Assembly (NCBI GenBank): GCA_964521105.1
Contig: CAZFPO010000036.1
Coordinates: forward strand, 1 to 23,467
Length of the DNA: 23,467 nucleotides
Direction: 5' to 3'
Source of the DNA: JAQUGA01 sp964521105
GTDB taxonomy: Bacteria > Bacteroidota > Bacteroidia > Bacteroidales > WCHB1-69
The first letter of the stretch is position 1; each line of letters begins with the position of its first letter. Made by a program: the position numbers and the translations under genes. This document shows positions 6,861-14,635 of this stretch, piece by piece. The notes under the pieces were generated by a model, which was given only the letters and a program-made list of their open reading frames with translations, ran no database searches and was not told where the DNA came from.

Positions 6861-8129
6861 TTAATTAATGATGTTAAAACCTGTATATTTTTGAAGAACT
6901 TCCGGTATAATAATTCCCTCTGGGGTTTGATTGTTTTCTAATATTGAGGCTAAAATTCGTGGGAGGGCTAATGCACTTCCGTTTAACGAATGGGCTAATT
7001 GTGTTTTGCCTTCTTTATCTTTATATCTAAGTTTTAAACGGTTTGTTTGAAATGTTTCGAAATTTGAAACCGAACTAACTTCAAGCCACCGTTGTTGTCC
7101 TTTTGAAAAAACTTCCATGTCGTAAGTCATTGCCGAAGTAAAACTGATATCGCCACCACATAATCGTAAAATTCTAAATGGTAAATTTAGCTCTTTTATA
7201 ATTGAAGCCACATAGTTTTTCATTTCTTCAAGTGTTGCATACGAATCTTCGGGTTTTGTAATTTGTACGATTTCTACTTTGTCAAACTGGTGCAATCGGT
7301 TAAGCCCACGTACATCTTTACCGTACGAACCAGCTTCTCTGCGAAAACAGGCTGAATAGGCACAGTTTTTTAATGGAAGCTCATCGGCTTTTAAAATCAC
7401 ATCACGGTAAATATTTGTAACGGGTACTTCGGCAGTTGGAATTAAATATAAATTGTCGGTTTGTGCATGATACATTTGTCCCTCTTTGTCGGGCAGTTGA
7501 CCTGTTGCATAAGCCGATGCTTCATTAACCAAATAAGGTACTTGAACTTCTAAGTAGCCACATTCTGAAGCTTTATCTAAAAAATACTGAATTAATGCTC
7601 GTTGAAGTTTTGCTCCTTTGCCCTTGTACACAGGAAAACCGGCTCCGGTAATTTTACTGCCTAAATCGAAGTCGATAATATCGTATTTTTGAGTGAGTTC
7701 CCAATGTGGAAGAAGTTTATCGTTGGTGGTTAAATCGCCAAATTGAGTTACAATTTCGTTGTCTTCGGCTGTTTTGCCTGGTTTTACCAACTGATGAGGA
7801 ATGTTTGGCAACACCACGATAAGCGATTGTTGTTCCTCTTCGAGTTTTGCTAGATAGACACTAAGATTTTTTGATTCTTCTTTTAAAACGGCTGTTTTTT
7901 CTTTTAGCGGAAGTGCTAAATCTTGTTTTCCCTCTTTAAAAAGCTGACCTGTTTCTTTAGCCAGTTTATTAAGTTCACTTTGAATATCTTCGGTTTGTTT
8001 TTGGAGGGCACGACGTTTTATATCAATGTCTAAAATTTGAGCTACGATAGTTTCGGCATTAAAATTTTTGACTTTTAGTTGTTCAATCACAAAATTGGAT
8101 TGTTCGCGAATGAGTTGAATTTGAAGCAT
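6861..8129 (-). CDS. serS: Seryl-tRNA synthetase
   Basis: This is a 422-residue class II aminoacyl-tRNA synthetase that charges tRNA-Ser with serine in the cytoplasm; the length is normal. The N-terminal part (about 30-110) is the long antiparallel coiled coil that recognises the tRNA-Ser variable arm. The catalytic domain shows motif 2 as CFRREAGSYGKDVRGLNR followed by HQFDKVEI, and motif 3 as LNGSALALPRILASILEN near the C terminus. The TAEVPVTN serine-binding region is present. It starts at the ATG at 8127-8129, with a TAnnTTTG box just upstream at 8144-8151, and is probably the first cistron of a leftward operon ending in rsmA. Confidence 0.98.
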   Translation of the reverse strand: MLQIQLIREQSNFVIEQLKVKNFNAETIVAQILDIDIKRRALQKQTEDIQSELNKLAKETGQLFKEGKQDLALPLKEKTAVLKEESKNLSVYLAKLEEEQQSLIVVLPNIPHQLVKPGKTAEDNEIVTQFGDLTTNDKLLPHWELTQKYDIIDFDLGSKITGAGFPVYKGKGAKLQRALIQYFLDKASECGYLEVQVPYLVNEASAYATGQLPDKEGQMYHAQTDNLYLIPTAEVPVTNIYRDVILKADELPLKNCAYSACFRREAGSYGKDVRGLNRLHQFDKVEIVQITKPEDSYATLEEMKNYVASIIKELNLPFRILRLCGGDISFTSAMTYDMEVFSKGQQRWLEVSSVSNFETFQTNRLKLRYKDKEGKTQLAHSLNGSALALPRILASILENNQTPEGIIIPEVLQKYTGFNIIN

Positions 8130-8143
8130 TAGTTTTTTTATTG

Positions 8144-8151
8144 CAAAAATA
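8144..8151 (-). promoter_or_regulatory. Candidate -7 box for the serS operon
   Basis: The minus strand reads TATTTTTG, an exact match to TAnnTTTG, ending 15 bases before the serS ATG, which implies a very short leader. No TTG lies at the usual 17-23 base spacing upstream. Confidence 0.4.
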
Positions 8152-8284
8152 TAGAAAACTACTATTCGTTTTTTGTTTTTAACACGAATTAATTGAAAAG
8201 CGCTTTCTTTAATCCAAAAAAAACAAATAATAAAGTCTATTCTTTTTATAAATTATAAAGAATATTGATTTTTGAGATTTTAAG

Positions 8285-8331
8285 CGTTTCTTTAACTCAG
8301 TATCAGCGACAGCATTACTGAAACGTTTTTT
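8285..8331 (+). terminator. Orphan terminator-like hairpin
   Basis: TACTGAAACG (8316-8325) can pair with CGTTT (8285-8289) plus CAGTA (8298-8302), giving a 10-bp stem with an 8-base bulge on the left arm, and six T's follow directly (8326-8331). The arrangement is that of an intrinsic terminator on the plus strand, but no plus-strand gene lies upstream before serS. It may end a small RNA or act in a long dxs leader; both are inference. Confidence 0.3.
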
Positions 8332-8380
8332 CAAACTTCTATTGAATATTTCGGGTTGAAAAAATATCATTAATGCAAAA

Positions 8381-8413
8381 TTGGTTTTATAATCAATAAT
8401 GTTATTAAATTTG
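8381..8413 (+). promoter_or_regulatory. Candidate Bacteroidota promoter for dxs
   Basis: TTG at 8381-8383 and TAAATTTG at 8406-8413 match the -33 TTG and -7 TAnnTTTG elements of Bacteroidota primary sigma factor promoters, with a 22-base spacer inside the usual range. Transcription would begin near 8418-8421, giving a leader of about 25 bases before the ATG at 8446. Confidence 0.5.
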
Positions 8414-8445
8414 CATTCTTATATTAAAATTTTGGTTTTTATAAA

Positions 8446-10347
8446 ATGCAAGAAGATAAATTTCCACTATTAAATACTATACATACTCCTGCCGATTTGA
8501 AAAAGTTGACTATAAACCAACTTGACGATGTTTGTAAGGAGCTACGACAATATATTATTGAAGTAATAAGCCATAATCCAGGACATTTGGGAGCTAGTTT
8601 AGGTACCGTTGAGTTAACCGTTGCTATTCATTATGTTTTTGATGTGCCCAATGATAAACTAATTTGGGATGTTGGGCATCAGGCTTATGGACATAAAATA
8701 TTAACTCGCCGAAAAGATAAGTTTCACACAATTAGGAGTTACAAAGGTATTAGTGGATTTCCAAAAATAAGCGAAAGTGAATACGATTCGTTTGGAACCG
8801 GACACTCATCAACATCCATTTCGGCAGCCTTGGGAATGGCAATAGCAGCTAAACTTAGCAACAATACCAAACGTAGTCATATAGCAGTTATAGGAGATGG
8901 CTCAATGACTGCAGGAATGGCTTTTGAAGCGATGAATCATGCAGGCGATACCGATGCAAATATTTTGGTTATTTTAAATGACAATGGAATTGCAATTGAT
9001 AAAAGTGTGGGTGCAATTGATAGATATTTAACCGATATTTCGACCTCTAAAAAATACAATGCTCTAAAAGATAAGGTTTGGAATTTGCTTTCGCGAAATA
9101 ATAAATATGGACATGCAACCCGAAAATTAATTCAACAAATTGAAAATGGAATAAAGGGTTCGCTTTTAAGTGGAAGTAATTTATTTGAATCGTTTAATTT
9201 TAGATACTTTGGTCCCACAAATGGGCATGACGTTGTTCGACTTGTGAGACTATTAAAAGATTTAAAAAACATTAAAGGTCCAAAACTTTTGCATATTCAT
9301 ACCCAAAAAGGGAAGGGATTAAGTTATGCTGAAGCTGACCAAACGCTTTTTCATGCACCCGGAAAGTTTAATCCCGAAACGGGTGAATTAATTTCAACAT
9401 CATGTGCCGATGATCCACCACGATATCAAGATGTGTTTGGAAAAACCTTGGTTTCGTTAGCTTATCGAAATCCGAAAATTATTGGAATTACTCCAGCAAT
9501 GGGAACCGGATGTTCGTTAGATGTTATGATGCAAAAAATTCCCGAACGAGCATTTGATGTGGGTATTGCCGAACAGCATGCGGTTACTTTTGCAGCGGGT
9601 TTAGCCACAGATGGTTTTATTCCGTTTTGCAATATTTATTCTTCTTTTTTGCAGCGGTCGTTCGATCAAATTGTCCATGATGTAGCTATTCAAAATCTAC
9701 CTGTAATATTTTGTGTCGACCGTGGTGGTTTGGTTGGCGAAGACGGTGCTACGCATCATGGCATATACGATATTGCTTTTTTAAGGTCAATACCAAACTT
9801 AATTATTTCTTCACCAATGAATGAATTTGAATTGCGAAATTTAATGTTCACGGCTCAACTAAATCCAATTCATCCATTTATTATTCGATACCCCAGAGGC
9901 AAAGGAACTACTCCTGCCTGGAGAAATAAAATGGAAGAAATCCCTATTGGTAAAGGTCGATTAATTACTAAAGGGAATAAAGTAGCAATACTTTCGTACG
10001 GTCCACTGGGCAATAATATTCAAAAGGCAATTCAAATTTTAGATTATATGGGAATTAAACCCTCTCATTACGATATGCGTTTTGTAAAACCGTTAGATGT
10101 TGAATTATTACACGAAATTGTGTTAGATCACAAAAATTTAATTACTATTGAAGATGGAGCTAAAATGGGTGGCTTTGGTTCAGCAATATCCGAATTTTTA
10201 TCGGAAAATAATTACAAAAATAAATTACAAATTATTGGAATCCCTGATGTAATTATTGAACATGGCTCGGTTGATATGCTATATAAAGAATGTGGTTTTG
10301 ATGTTGACTCGTTGGTTGAAACAATAAAAAAAGTATGGAATGAATAA
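8446..10347 (+). CDS. dxs: 1-deoxy-D-xylulose-5-phosphate synthase
   Basis: This is a 633-residue thiamine-diphosphate enzyme that condenses pyruvate with glyceraldehyde 3-phosphate, the first step of the MEP route to isoprenoids. It has the family layout: an N-terminal HLGASLGTVELT and WDVGHQAYGHKILT region, the ThDP/Mg motif GDGSMTAGMAFEAMNHAG followed by NDNGIAID, the YFGPTNGHD phrase, and in the pyrimidine domain VGIAEQHAVTFAAGLA with the activating Glu, then DRGGLVGEDGATHHG. The C-terminal transketolase domain is complete. The start at 8446 fits the promoter upstream. The last 8 bases overlap the U32 gene, implying translational coupling. The product also feeds thiamine and pyridoxal pathways in many bacteria. 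Confidence 0.98.
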   Translation: MQEDKFPLLNTIHTPADLKKLTINQLDDVCKELRQYIIEVISHNPGHLGASLGTVELTVAIHYVFDVPNDKLIWDVGHQAYGHKILTRRKDKFHTIRSYKGISGFPKISESEYDSFGTGHSSTSISAALGMAIAAKLSNNTKRSHIAVIGDGSMTAGMAFEAMNHAGDTDANILVILNDNGIAIDKSVGAIDRYLTDISTSKKYNALKDKVWNLLSRNNKYGHATRKLIQQIENGIKGSLLSGSNLFESFNFRYFGPTNGHDVVRLVRLLKDLKNIKGPKLLHIHTQKGKGLSYAEADQTLFHAPGKFNPETGELISTSCADDPPRYQDVFGKTLVSLAYRNPKIIGITPAMGTGCSLDVMMQKIPERAFDVGIAEQHAVTFAAGLATDGFIPFCNIYSSFLQRSFDQIVHDVAIQNLPVIFCVDRGGLVGEDGATHHGIYDIAFLRSIPNLIISSPMNEFELRNLMFTAQLNPIHPFIIRYPRGKGTTPAWRNKMEEIPIGKGRLITKGNKVAILSYGPLGNNIQKAIQILDYMGIKPSHYDMRFVKPLDVELLHEIVLDHKNLITIEDGAKMGGFGSAISEFLSENNYKNKLQIIGIPDVIIEHGSVDMLYKECGFDVDSLVETIKKVWNE

Positions 10348-11596
10348 GTCAACCGTAATTGAAATCATGTCGCCGGTTGGGTCTTTTGAATCGCTACATG
10401 CGGCTATTCAAGGTGGAGCAAATTCGGTTTATTTTGGTGTGGGTAATTTAAATATGAGGTCGAGGTCGTCGGCAAATTTTACCATTGATGACTTGAAAAC
10501 AATTACCGAAATTTGTAAAGAGAATAACATAAAAAGCTATTTAACATTAAATACTATAATTTACGATAACGAACTGGAAGAGATGAAATTAGTTGCAAAT
10601 GCTGCAAAAAAAAGTGGTATAAGTGCAGTTATTGCTTCTGATACGGCGGTTTTACAGTATTTAAAAGAGATAAATCAAGAAATTCATCTATCTACTCAAT
10701 GTAATATCACTAATATTGAAGCGGTTAGGTTTTATTCAAACTATGCCGATGTAATGGTTACAGCTCGAGAATTATCATTGGAGCAAGTTGGAAAAATTAC
10801 CCATCAAATAAAAGAGGAAAACATTTGCGGTCCTTCGGGGAAACAAGTGCAAATAGAAATTTTTGTTCACGGGGCACTTTGTATGGCTGTCTCGGGTAAG
10901 TGTTATATAAGCCTTGATAATTTTGGATATTCGGCTAATAGAGGTGCCTGTTTGCAACCTTGCCGAAGGTCGTATCATGTTAAAGATTACGACAATGAAA
11001 CGGAATTAATGGTTGACAATAAATACATCATGTCGCCCAAAGATTTGTGTACTATTGGATTTATAGATAAAATAATTAAAGCAGGGGTAAGTGTTTTTAA
11101 AATTGAAGGACGAGGACGCTCCGCCGAATATGTGAAAACGGTAACACAATGTTATCGCGAAGCGGCTGATAGTGTTATTGATGGGTCGTATTCTGCCGAT
11201 AAAATTGAAATTTGGATGCAGAAATTATCAAAAGTTTATAATCGTGGTTTTTGGGATGGTTATTATTTGGGCAAAAAAGTGGGTGAATGGACAACTAAAT
11301 ATGGTTCTGTTGCAACGCACAAAAAAAAATACATTGGGTATGTAAATAATTATTTTTCAAAGTTAAATGTAGCTGAAATTAAAATTGAAGCATTTGATTT
11401 AACAATAGGTGATAAAATTATTATTAATGGACCAACAACAGGAGTATACGAAGACGAATTAAAAGAAATTAGAGTAAACTTATTACCTGTAAATAGTGCA
11501 TCAAAAGGCGATATGTGTTCAATACCCATCAATCAAAAAGTACGTAGAAACGATAAACTTTATATTTGGGTCGAAAACAATGATTCAGAAGAGTAA
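10340..11596 (+). CDS. U32 family protein, probable Fe-S RNA hydroxylase (TrhP/RlhA type)
   Basis: This is a 418-residue protein of the family historically called 'peptidase U32'. Characterised members are not proteases: TrhP (YegQ) hydroxylates uridine in tRNA and RlhA hydroxylates a 23S rRNA cytidine. The N-terminal barrel starts IMSPVGSFESLHAAIQGGAN with VYFG, and the signature EIFVHGALCMAVSGKC is followed by RGACLQPCRR. Cysteines at 181, 188, 204 and 208 fit the conserved four-Cys set that binds a 4Fe-4S cluster in U32 proteins. FKIEGRGRSAEYV follows, then a small C-terminal beta domain. The length is nearer TrhP than the longer RlhA, so a tRNA substrate is more likely. The start overlaps the dxs stop by 8 bases. 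The stop directly abuts that of the convergent DUF59 gene. Confidence 0.9.
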   Translation: MNKSTVIEIMSPVGSFESLHAAIQGGANSVYFGVGNLNMRSRSSANFTIDDLKTITEICKENNIKSYLTLNTIIYDNELEEMKLVANAAKKSGISAVIASDTAVLQYLKEINQEIHLSTQCNITNIEAVRFYSNYADVMVTARELSLEQVGKITHQIKEENICGPSGKQVQIEIFVHGALCMAVSGKCYISLDNFGYSANRGACLQPCRRSYHVKDYDNETELMVDNKYIMSPKDLCTIGFIDKIIKAGVSVFKIEGRGRSAEYVKTVTQCYREAADSVIDGSYSADKIEIWMQKLSKVYNRGFWDGYYLGKKVGEWTTKYGSVATHKKKYIGYVNNYFSKLNVAEIKIEAFDLTIGDKIIINGPTTGVYEDELKEIRVNLLPVNSASKGDMCSIPINQKVRRNDKLYIWVENNDSEE

Positions 11597-11920
11597 TTAT
11601 AAAAGACCTAAATCGAGTTTTGCTGCTTCGGTAATTAAATCGGTGCTCCAAGGTGGATCAAATGTAATGTCAAGTGTTATGTCTTTAATGCCAGGTATTC
11701 GCTTAAGTTCGTCTACTACATTTTGAGGTAAACTTTCGGCAGCAGGGCAGTTTGGAGCGGTTAATGTCATTACAATTCGTAAATTATTATCGTTATCAAG
11801 TTCAATTTTATAAATAAATCCTAAATCCCAAATATTTACAGGAATTTCGGGGTCGTATATAAATTTTAATCGAGCAATAATTTCAGCTTCTATCGGAGTT
11901 GGGTTTTCTATATTATACAT
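11597..11920 (-). CDS. SufT-like DUF59 (MIP18 family) Fe-S assembly protein
   Basis: This is a 107-residue single-domain protein of the DUF59/MIP18 family, whose members (SufT, PaaD, eukaryotic CIA2) help mature iron-sulfur proteins. Family marks are the DPEIPVNIWDLGFIYKI opening, the cysteine-bearing LTAPNCPAAESLP segment (conserved Cys near residue 68), and DPPWSTDLITEAAK near the end. It begins 3 bases after the sufE stop, so the two should be co-translated, and the pairing with sufE supports a role in Fe-S delivery. The SufBCD scaffold is not in this window. Its TAA stop directly abuts the TAA of the convergent U32 gene. Confidence 0.9.
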   Translation of the reverse strand: MYNIENPTPIEAEIIARLKFIYDPEIPVNIWDLGFIYKIELDNDNNLRIVMTLTAPNCPAAESLPQNVVDELKRIPGIKDITLDITFDPPWSTDLITEAAKLDLGLL

Positions 11921-11923
11921 TTT

Positions 11924-12346
11924 TTATTTGTTTTTAAGTTGAAAAACATAGGCATACATTTTCATTTGTTTTATCATGGAAACCAAGCCATTTGAACGAG
12001 TAGGAGATAGGTGTTCTTTGATGCCAATTTTATCTATATATCCCAGTTTAGCGTCAATAATTTCCTGTGGTTTTCGGTTAGACAATACTCTAATTAGCAA
12101 ATTTACAATTCCTTTTGTAATAATAGCGTCACTATCGCCACTAAATTTTACTACTCCCTCGTTATATTCGGCATAAAGCCAAACTTTCGATTGACAACCG
12201 GAAATAAGATATTGGTCGGTTTTGTATTTTGAGTCAATAATTGGTAAGGTTTTTCCGAGTTCGATAATGTAATTGTATCTATCCATCCAGTCATCGAATA
12301 AACTAAATTCGTTAATAATTACTTCTTCAGCTTCTTGTATTGTCAT
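11924..12346 (-). CDS. sufE: Cysteine desulfuration protein SufE
   Basis: This is a 140-residue SufE that accepts persulfide sulfur from the cysteine desulfurase SufS and passes it to the SufB scaffold. The active-site loop reads LISGCQSKVWL with Cys at residue 51, the same number as the catalytic Cys of the E. coli protein. Other family features are the FDDWMDRYNYIIELG segment near the N terminus, DSDAIITKGIVNLLI and HLSPTRSNGLVSM. It lies 2 bases after the folE stop and 3 bases before the DUF59 gene, so it sits within a queD-folE-sufE-DUF59 transcription unit. Confidence 0.96.
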   Translation of the reverse strand: MTIQEAEEVIINEFSLFDDWMDRYNYIIELGKTLPIIDSKYKTDQYLISGCQSKVWLYAEYNEGVVKFSGDSDAIITKGIVNLLIRVLSNRKPQEIIDAKLGYIDKIGIKEHLSPTRSNGLVSMIKQMKMYAYVFQLKNK

Positions 12347-12348
12347 TT

Positions 12349-13011
12349 TTAGTGTAAGTTTGAATTAATAAGTTTCATAAATTCTTGTCGGGTGTTTGTT
12401 TGATTTAAAAAGGCACCAGTAAAATCGGAGGTAGTGGTAACTGAATTTTGTTTCTGAACGCCACGCATTGCCATGCAAAGGTGCCGGGCTTCGATAACCA
12501 CAGCAACTCCTAAAGGATTCAGAGTGTTTTGAATGCAGTCTTTTATTTCTTTTGTTAAACGTTCCTGAACTTGAAGTCGGCGTGCGTAAGCATCGGCAAC
12601 TCGAGCAATTTTGCTTAAACCAACAATGTGTCCATTGGGAATATATGCAATGTGTGCTTTTCCAAAAAAAGGCACCATGTGGTGTTCGCATAACGAATAA
12701 ATTTCAATATCTTTCACAATTACCATTTGGCGATAATCTTCTTTAAACATTGCCGAACGAAGAATTTCTTCGGGGTTGAGGTCGTATCCATGAGTAAAAA
12801 ACTGCATTGCTTTAGCCACTCGTTTAGGAGTATCAAGTAAGCCTTCTCGGTCGGGTTTTTCGCCAACTAACGATAAAATTTCGCGATATAATGGCATCAT
12901 TTTATTTATAGTATCCCAATTATAGTTGTCTTTTCGTTCGTATCCATCTAAGCTGTTTTCTTCAACAATATCCGATTCAATATCGCTTAGTGATTTAAGT
13001 TTATGTGTCAT
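12349..13011 (-). CDS. folE: GTP cyclohydrolase I
   Basis: This is a 220-residue enzyme converting GTP to 7,8-dihydroneopterin triphosphate, the entry step for folate, queuosine and biopterin-type pterins. Zinc ligands are Cys108 and His111 in YSLCEHHMVPFFG and Cys179 in EARHLCMAMRGV, matching the E. coli positions within two residues. HIAYIPNGHIVGLSKIARV and QNSVTTTS are also typical. A charged N-terminal extension of about 30 residues precedes the catalytic fold. The ATG overlaps the TGA of the upstream PTPS-family gene (ATGA, 13008-13011), so the two pterin enzymes are translationally coupled. Confidence 0.98.
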   Translation of the reverse strand: MTHKLKSLSDIESDIVEENSLDGYERKDNYNWDTINKMMPLYREILSLVGEKPDREGLLDTPKRVAKAMQFFTHGYDLNPEEILRSAMFKEDYRQMVIVKDIEIYSLCEHHMVPFFGKAHIAYIPNGHIVGLSKIARVADAYARRLQVQERLTKEIKDCIQNTLNPLGVAVVIEARHLCMAMRGVQKQNSVTTTSDFTGAFLNQTNTRQEFMKLINSNLH

Positions 13012-13433
13012 ATTTTTTTATTTTTTCCGTAATATTCAACAAAGTTATTTTCTGTTTCGCATAGTTTAATACAGTATAATTCGGCTCCTAAACTTTTAAT
13101 TGAAGGTTCTAACTCTTCAAATATCGATTTTGCTAGCATTTCGGTAGAAGCAAATTTATTTTTCATAAAATCGACTTCTAAATTAATGTTTTTGTGGTCG
13201 ACTTTATCAATAATTTTTTTATTAACCAATTCACTCACTTGTTTTAAGTTTACAACAAATCCTGTTTCGGGATTTATTTCACCTCTAACGGTAATAAAAA
13301 GTTCATAGTTGTGTCCGTGCCATTGTGGGTTTGAACATTTTCCAAATACTTCTTCATTTTGAGAGTCGGAATAATCGTGTCGGAACAAGCGGTGGGCAGC
13401 ATTAAATCGTTCGCGACGTGTGATATATATCAT
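13008..13433 (-). CDS. queD: 6-pyruvoyl/6-carboxy-tetrahydropterin synthase family (QueD/PTPS)
   Basis: This is a 141-residue protein that acts on dihydroneopterin triphosphate, the FolE product. Zinc-binding histidines are His14 in FNAAHRL and His39/His41 in WHGHNYE; the nucleophile is Cys33, and DHKNIN (79-84) carries the catalytic Asp-His. ETENN near the C terminus holds the pterin-anchoring Glu126. The spacing is Cys-X5-His-Gly-His, with the phrase VFGKCSNPQWHGHNYE, which is the pattern of eukaryotic PTPS (biopterin route). Typical bacterial QueD (queuosine route) has Cys-X3-His-Gly-His. The symbol queD is therefore provisional, and the product could be 6-pyruvoyl-tetrahydropterin. It overlaps folE by 4 bases. 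Confidence 0.9.
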   Translation of the reverse strand: MIYITRRERFNAAHRLFRHDYSDSQNEEVFGKCSNPQWHGHNYELFITVRGEINPETGFVVNLKQVSELVNKKIIDKVDHKNINLEVDFMKNKFASTEMLAKSIFEELEPSIKSLGAELYCIKLCETENNFVEYYGKNKKI

Positions 13434-13471
13434 AATGTTTATTTTTTATAACAGTTATTATGATAGATTGT

Positions 13472-14104
13472 TTATAAATACGGATTCGAATTTTTTTCTT
13501 CGCCAATGGTGGTTGAGTCGCCATGTCCGGGATAAACAATGGTGTCTTCGGGAAGTATCATTAATTTTTCAGTTATGCTTGAAATCAAAATGGAAAAATT
13601 CCCCGAAGGCAAATCCGACCGCCCAATGCTTCCTTGAAATAGTACATCACCTGAAAATAAGCAATTTTCAGTATCGCTATACAAACAAATGCTGCCATCA
13701 GCATGCCCTGGAGTATAGATTACATTAAATTTTTGATTTCCAAATTCAATAATATCTTTTTCTTGAAGAAACTCATCAAGATTGAAGGATTTAATTTCGC
13801 TTAATCCCATCATCATAGCATAAACTCCCGACTGATTAAGAATTTCGGTGCTGTTTTTATGTCCAGCTACGGGTATCTTAAACTCGTTTTTTATGGCAAC
13901 CACTCCAACAATATGATCAATGTGTGGATGAGTTAATACAATTTTTTTAGGTTTTAACCGATTAATAATAATAAAATCAATTAAAAGTTTTTCTTCTTCT
14001 TTTGTTGAACAAGCGGGGTCAATAATGACACATTCTCTTGTTTCATCGTATAAAATGTAAGTATTAACTTGAAAAGGATTAAAAACAAAGGAATAAATTT
14101 GCAT
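13472..14104 (-). CDS. Metallo-beta-lactamase-fold hydrolase (glyoxalase II-like)
   Basis: This is a 210-residue cytoplasmic hydrolase with a complete di-metal site: HPHIDH (His59, His61, Asp63, His64), His134 in TPGHADGSI, Asp153 in SGDVLF and His194 in YPGHGDSTTIGEE. The DVLFQGSIGRSDLP phrase is typical of the compact glyoxalase II-like subgroup. The long C-terminal substrate domain of true GloB is missing, so the substrate may be another thioester. It starts at the ATG at 14102-14104 with a TAnnTTTG box 26 bases upstream, and ends 38 bases before the PTPS gene, which may be in the same transcript. Confidence 0.93.
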   Translation of the reverse strand: MQIYSFVFNPFQVNTYILYDETRECVIIDPACSTKEEEKLLIDFIIINRLKPKKIVLTHPHIDHIVGVVAIKNEFKIPVAGHKNSTEILNQSGVYAMMMGLSEIKSFNLDEFLQEKDIIEFGNQKFNVIYTPGHADGSICLYSDTENCLFSGDVLFQGSIGRSDLPSGNFSILISSITEKLMILPEDTIVYPGHGDSTTIGEEKNSNPYL

Positions 14105-14129
14105 CGATTAAAAATATTAATTTATAATG

Positions 14130-14137
14130 CAAAGATA
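14130..14137 (-). promoter_or_regulatory. Candidate promoter box for the hydrolase/pterin group
   Basis: The minus strand reads TATCTTTG followed by C, an exact TAnnTTTG match, 25 bases before the ATG at 14104. A TTG lies upstream at 14163-14165 (minus strand) with a 25-base spacer, slightly longer than usual. Confidence 0.4.
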
Positions 14138-14172
14138 TCAGAAATTTTATAGAAAAACAGGTCAAAATTATT

Positions 14173-14628
14173 TCAGAATTTAATATTAAAAACATCGGGT
14201 TTGCGAGTTTTTAATGTTAAACACGATTTGTCGTAGCGAATAATTGCTCGAAAAAGATGTAAAATATCACTGCCTAATATTGCATGAACCGAATCAATGT
14301 TGGCTAGCTTATATGCCTGATTAACAGCACTTAAATCGAGAGAAACAGCCTTATAATTTATTATTCTAAATTCTCCAATTTGAAAACTATTTAATAAAAC
14401 AATGGAGCTTTCTGAAATTTCGCCACCCAAACCCGATGATTTTATTTCAGGATGATTGTTTGTAGGTAAAACACCCAATTGAATCAAAAAATTTACATCA
14501 AAACACGACCTTGAAGCGCCTGTATCGAGCACCATTCTGATATCATTTTCATTTACTTTTGAAGTGATAACCAAATGGTAACTATGTTTTTCAAGTTCAA
14601 TAAATTCAATTGGAATTGTTGTTTTCAT
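14173..14628 (-). CDS. Retropepsin-like aspartic protease domain protein
   Basis: This is a 151-residue single-domain protein. The active-site motif is MVLDTGASRSCFD with Asp35-Thr-Gly, and the second conserved element is ILGSDILHLF (117-126), the flap-side 'ILG-D' phrase seen in retropepsin-like bacterial proteins. It has no signal peptide or membrane segment. With only one DTG motif it would have to dimerise to be an active protease, as retroviral proteases do. It starts 7 bases after the uvrA stop, so it may be the last cistron of that transcript. The substrate is unknown. Confidence 0.85.
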   Translation of the reverse strand: MKTTIPIEFIELEKHSYHLVITSKVNENDIRMVLDTGASRSCFDVNFLIQLGVLPTNNHPEIKSSGLGGEISESSIVLLNSFQIGEFRIINYKAVSLDLSAVNQAYKLANIDSVHAILGSDILHLFRAIIRYDKSCLTLKTRKPDVFNIKF

Positions 14629-14635
14629 AGATGAA

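Larger units (their letters stand above)
8130..8445. other. Divergent intergenic region between serS and dxs
   Basis: These 316 bases have no plausible open reading frame. They hold the serS promoter box (8144-8151), a small AT-rich imperfect palindrome (8239-8263), a terminator-like hairpin on the plus strand (8285-8331) and the candidate dxs promoter (8381-8413). I see no tRNA or recognisable riboswitch. Confidence 0.6.

Noticed and set aside
12365..12691. 108-codon frame inside folE on the same strand
   Set aside because: It lies wholly within folE in another frame, and its Cys/Ser/His-rich product has no domain; folE has full catalytic residues.
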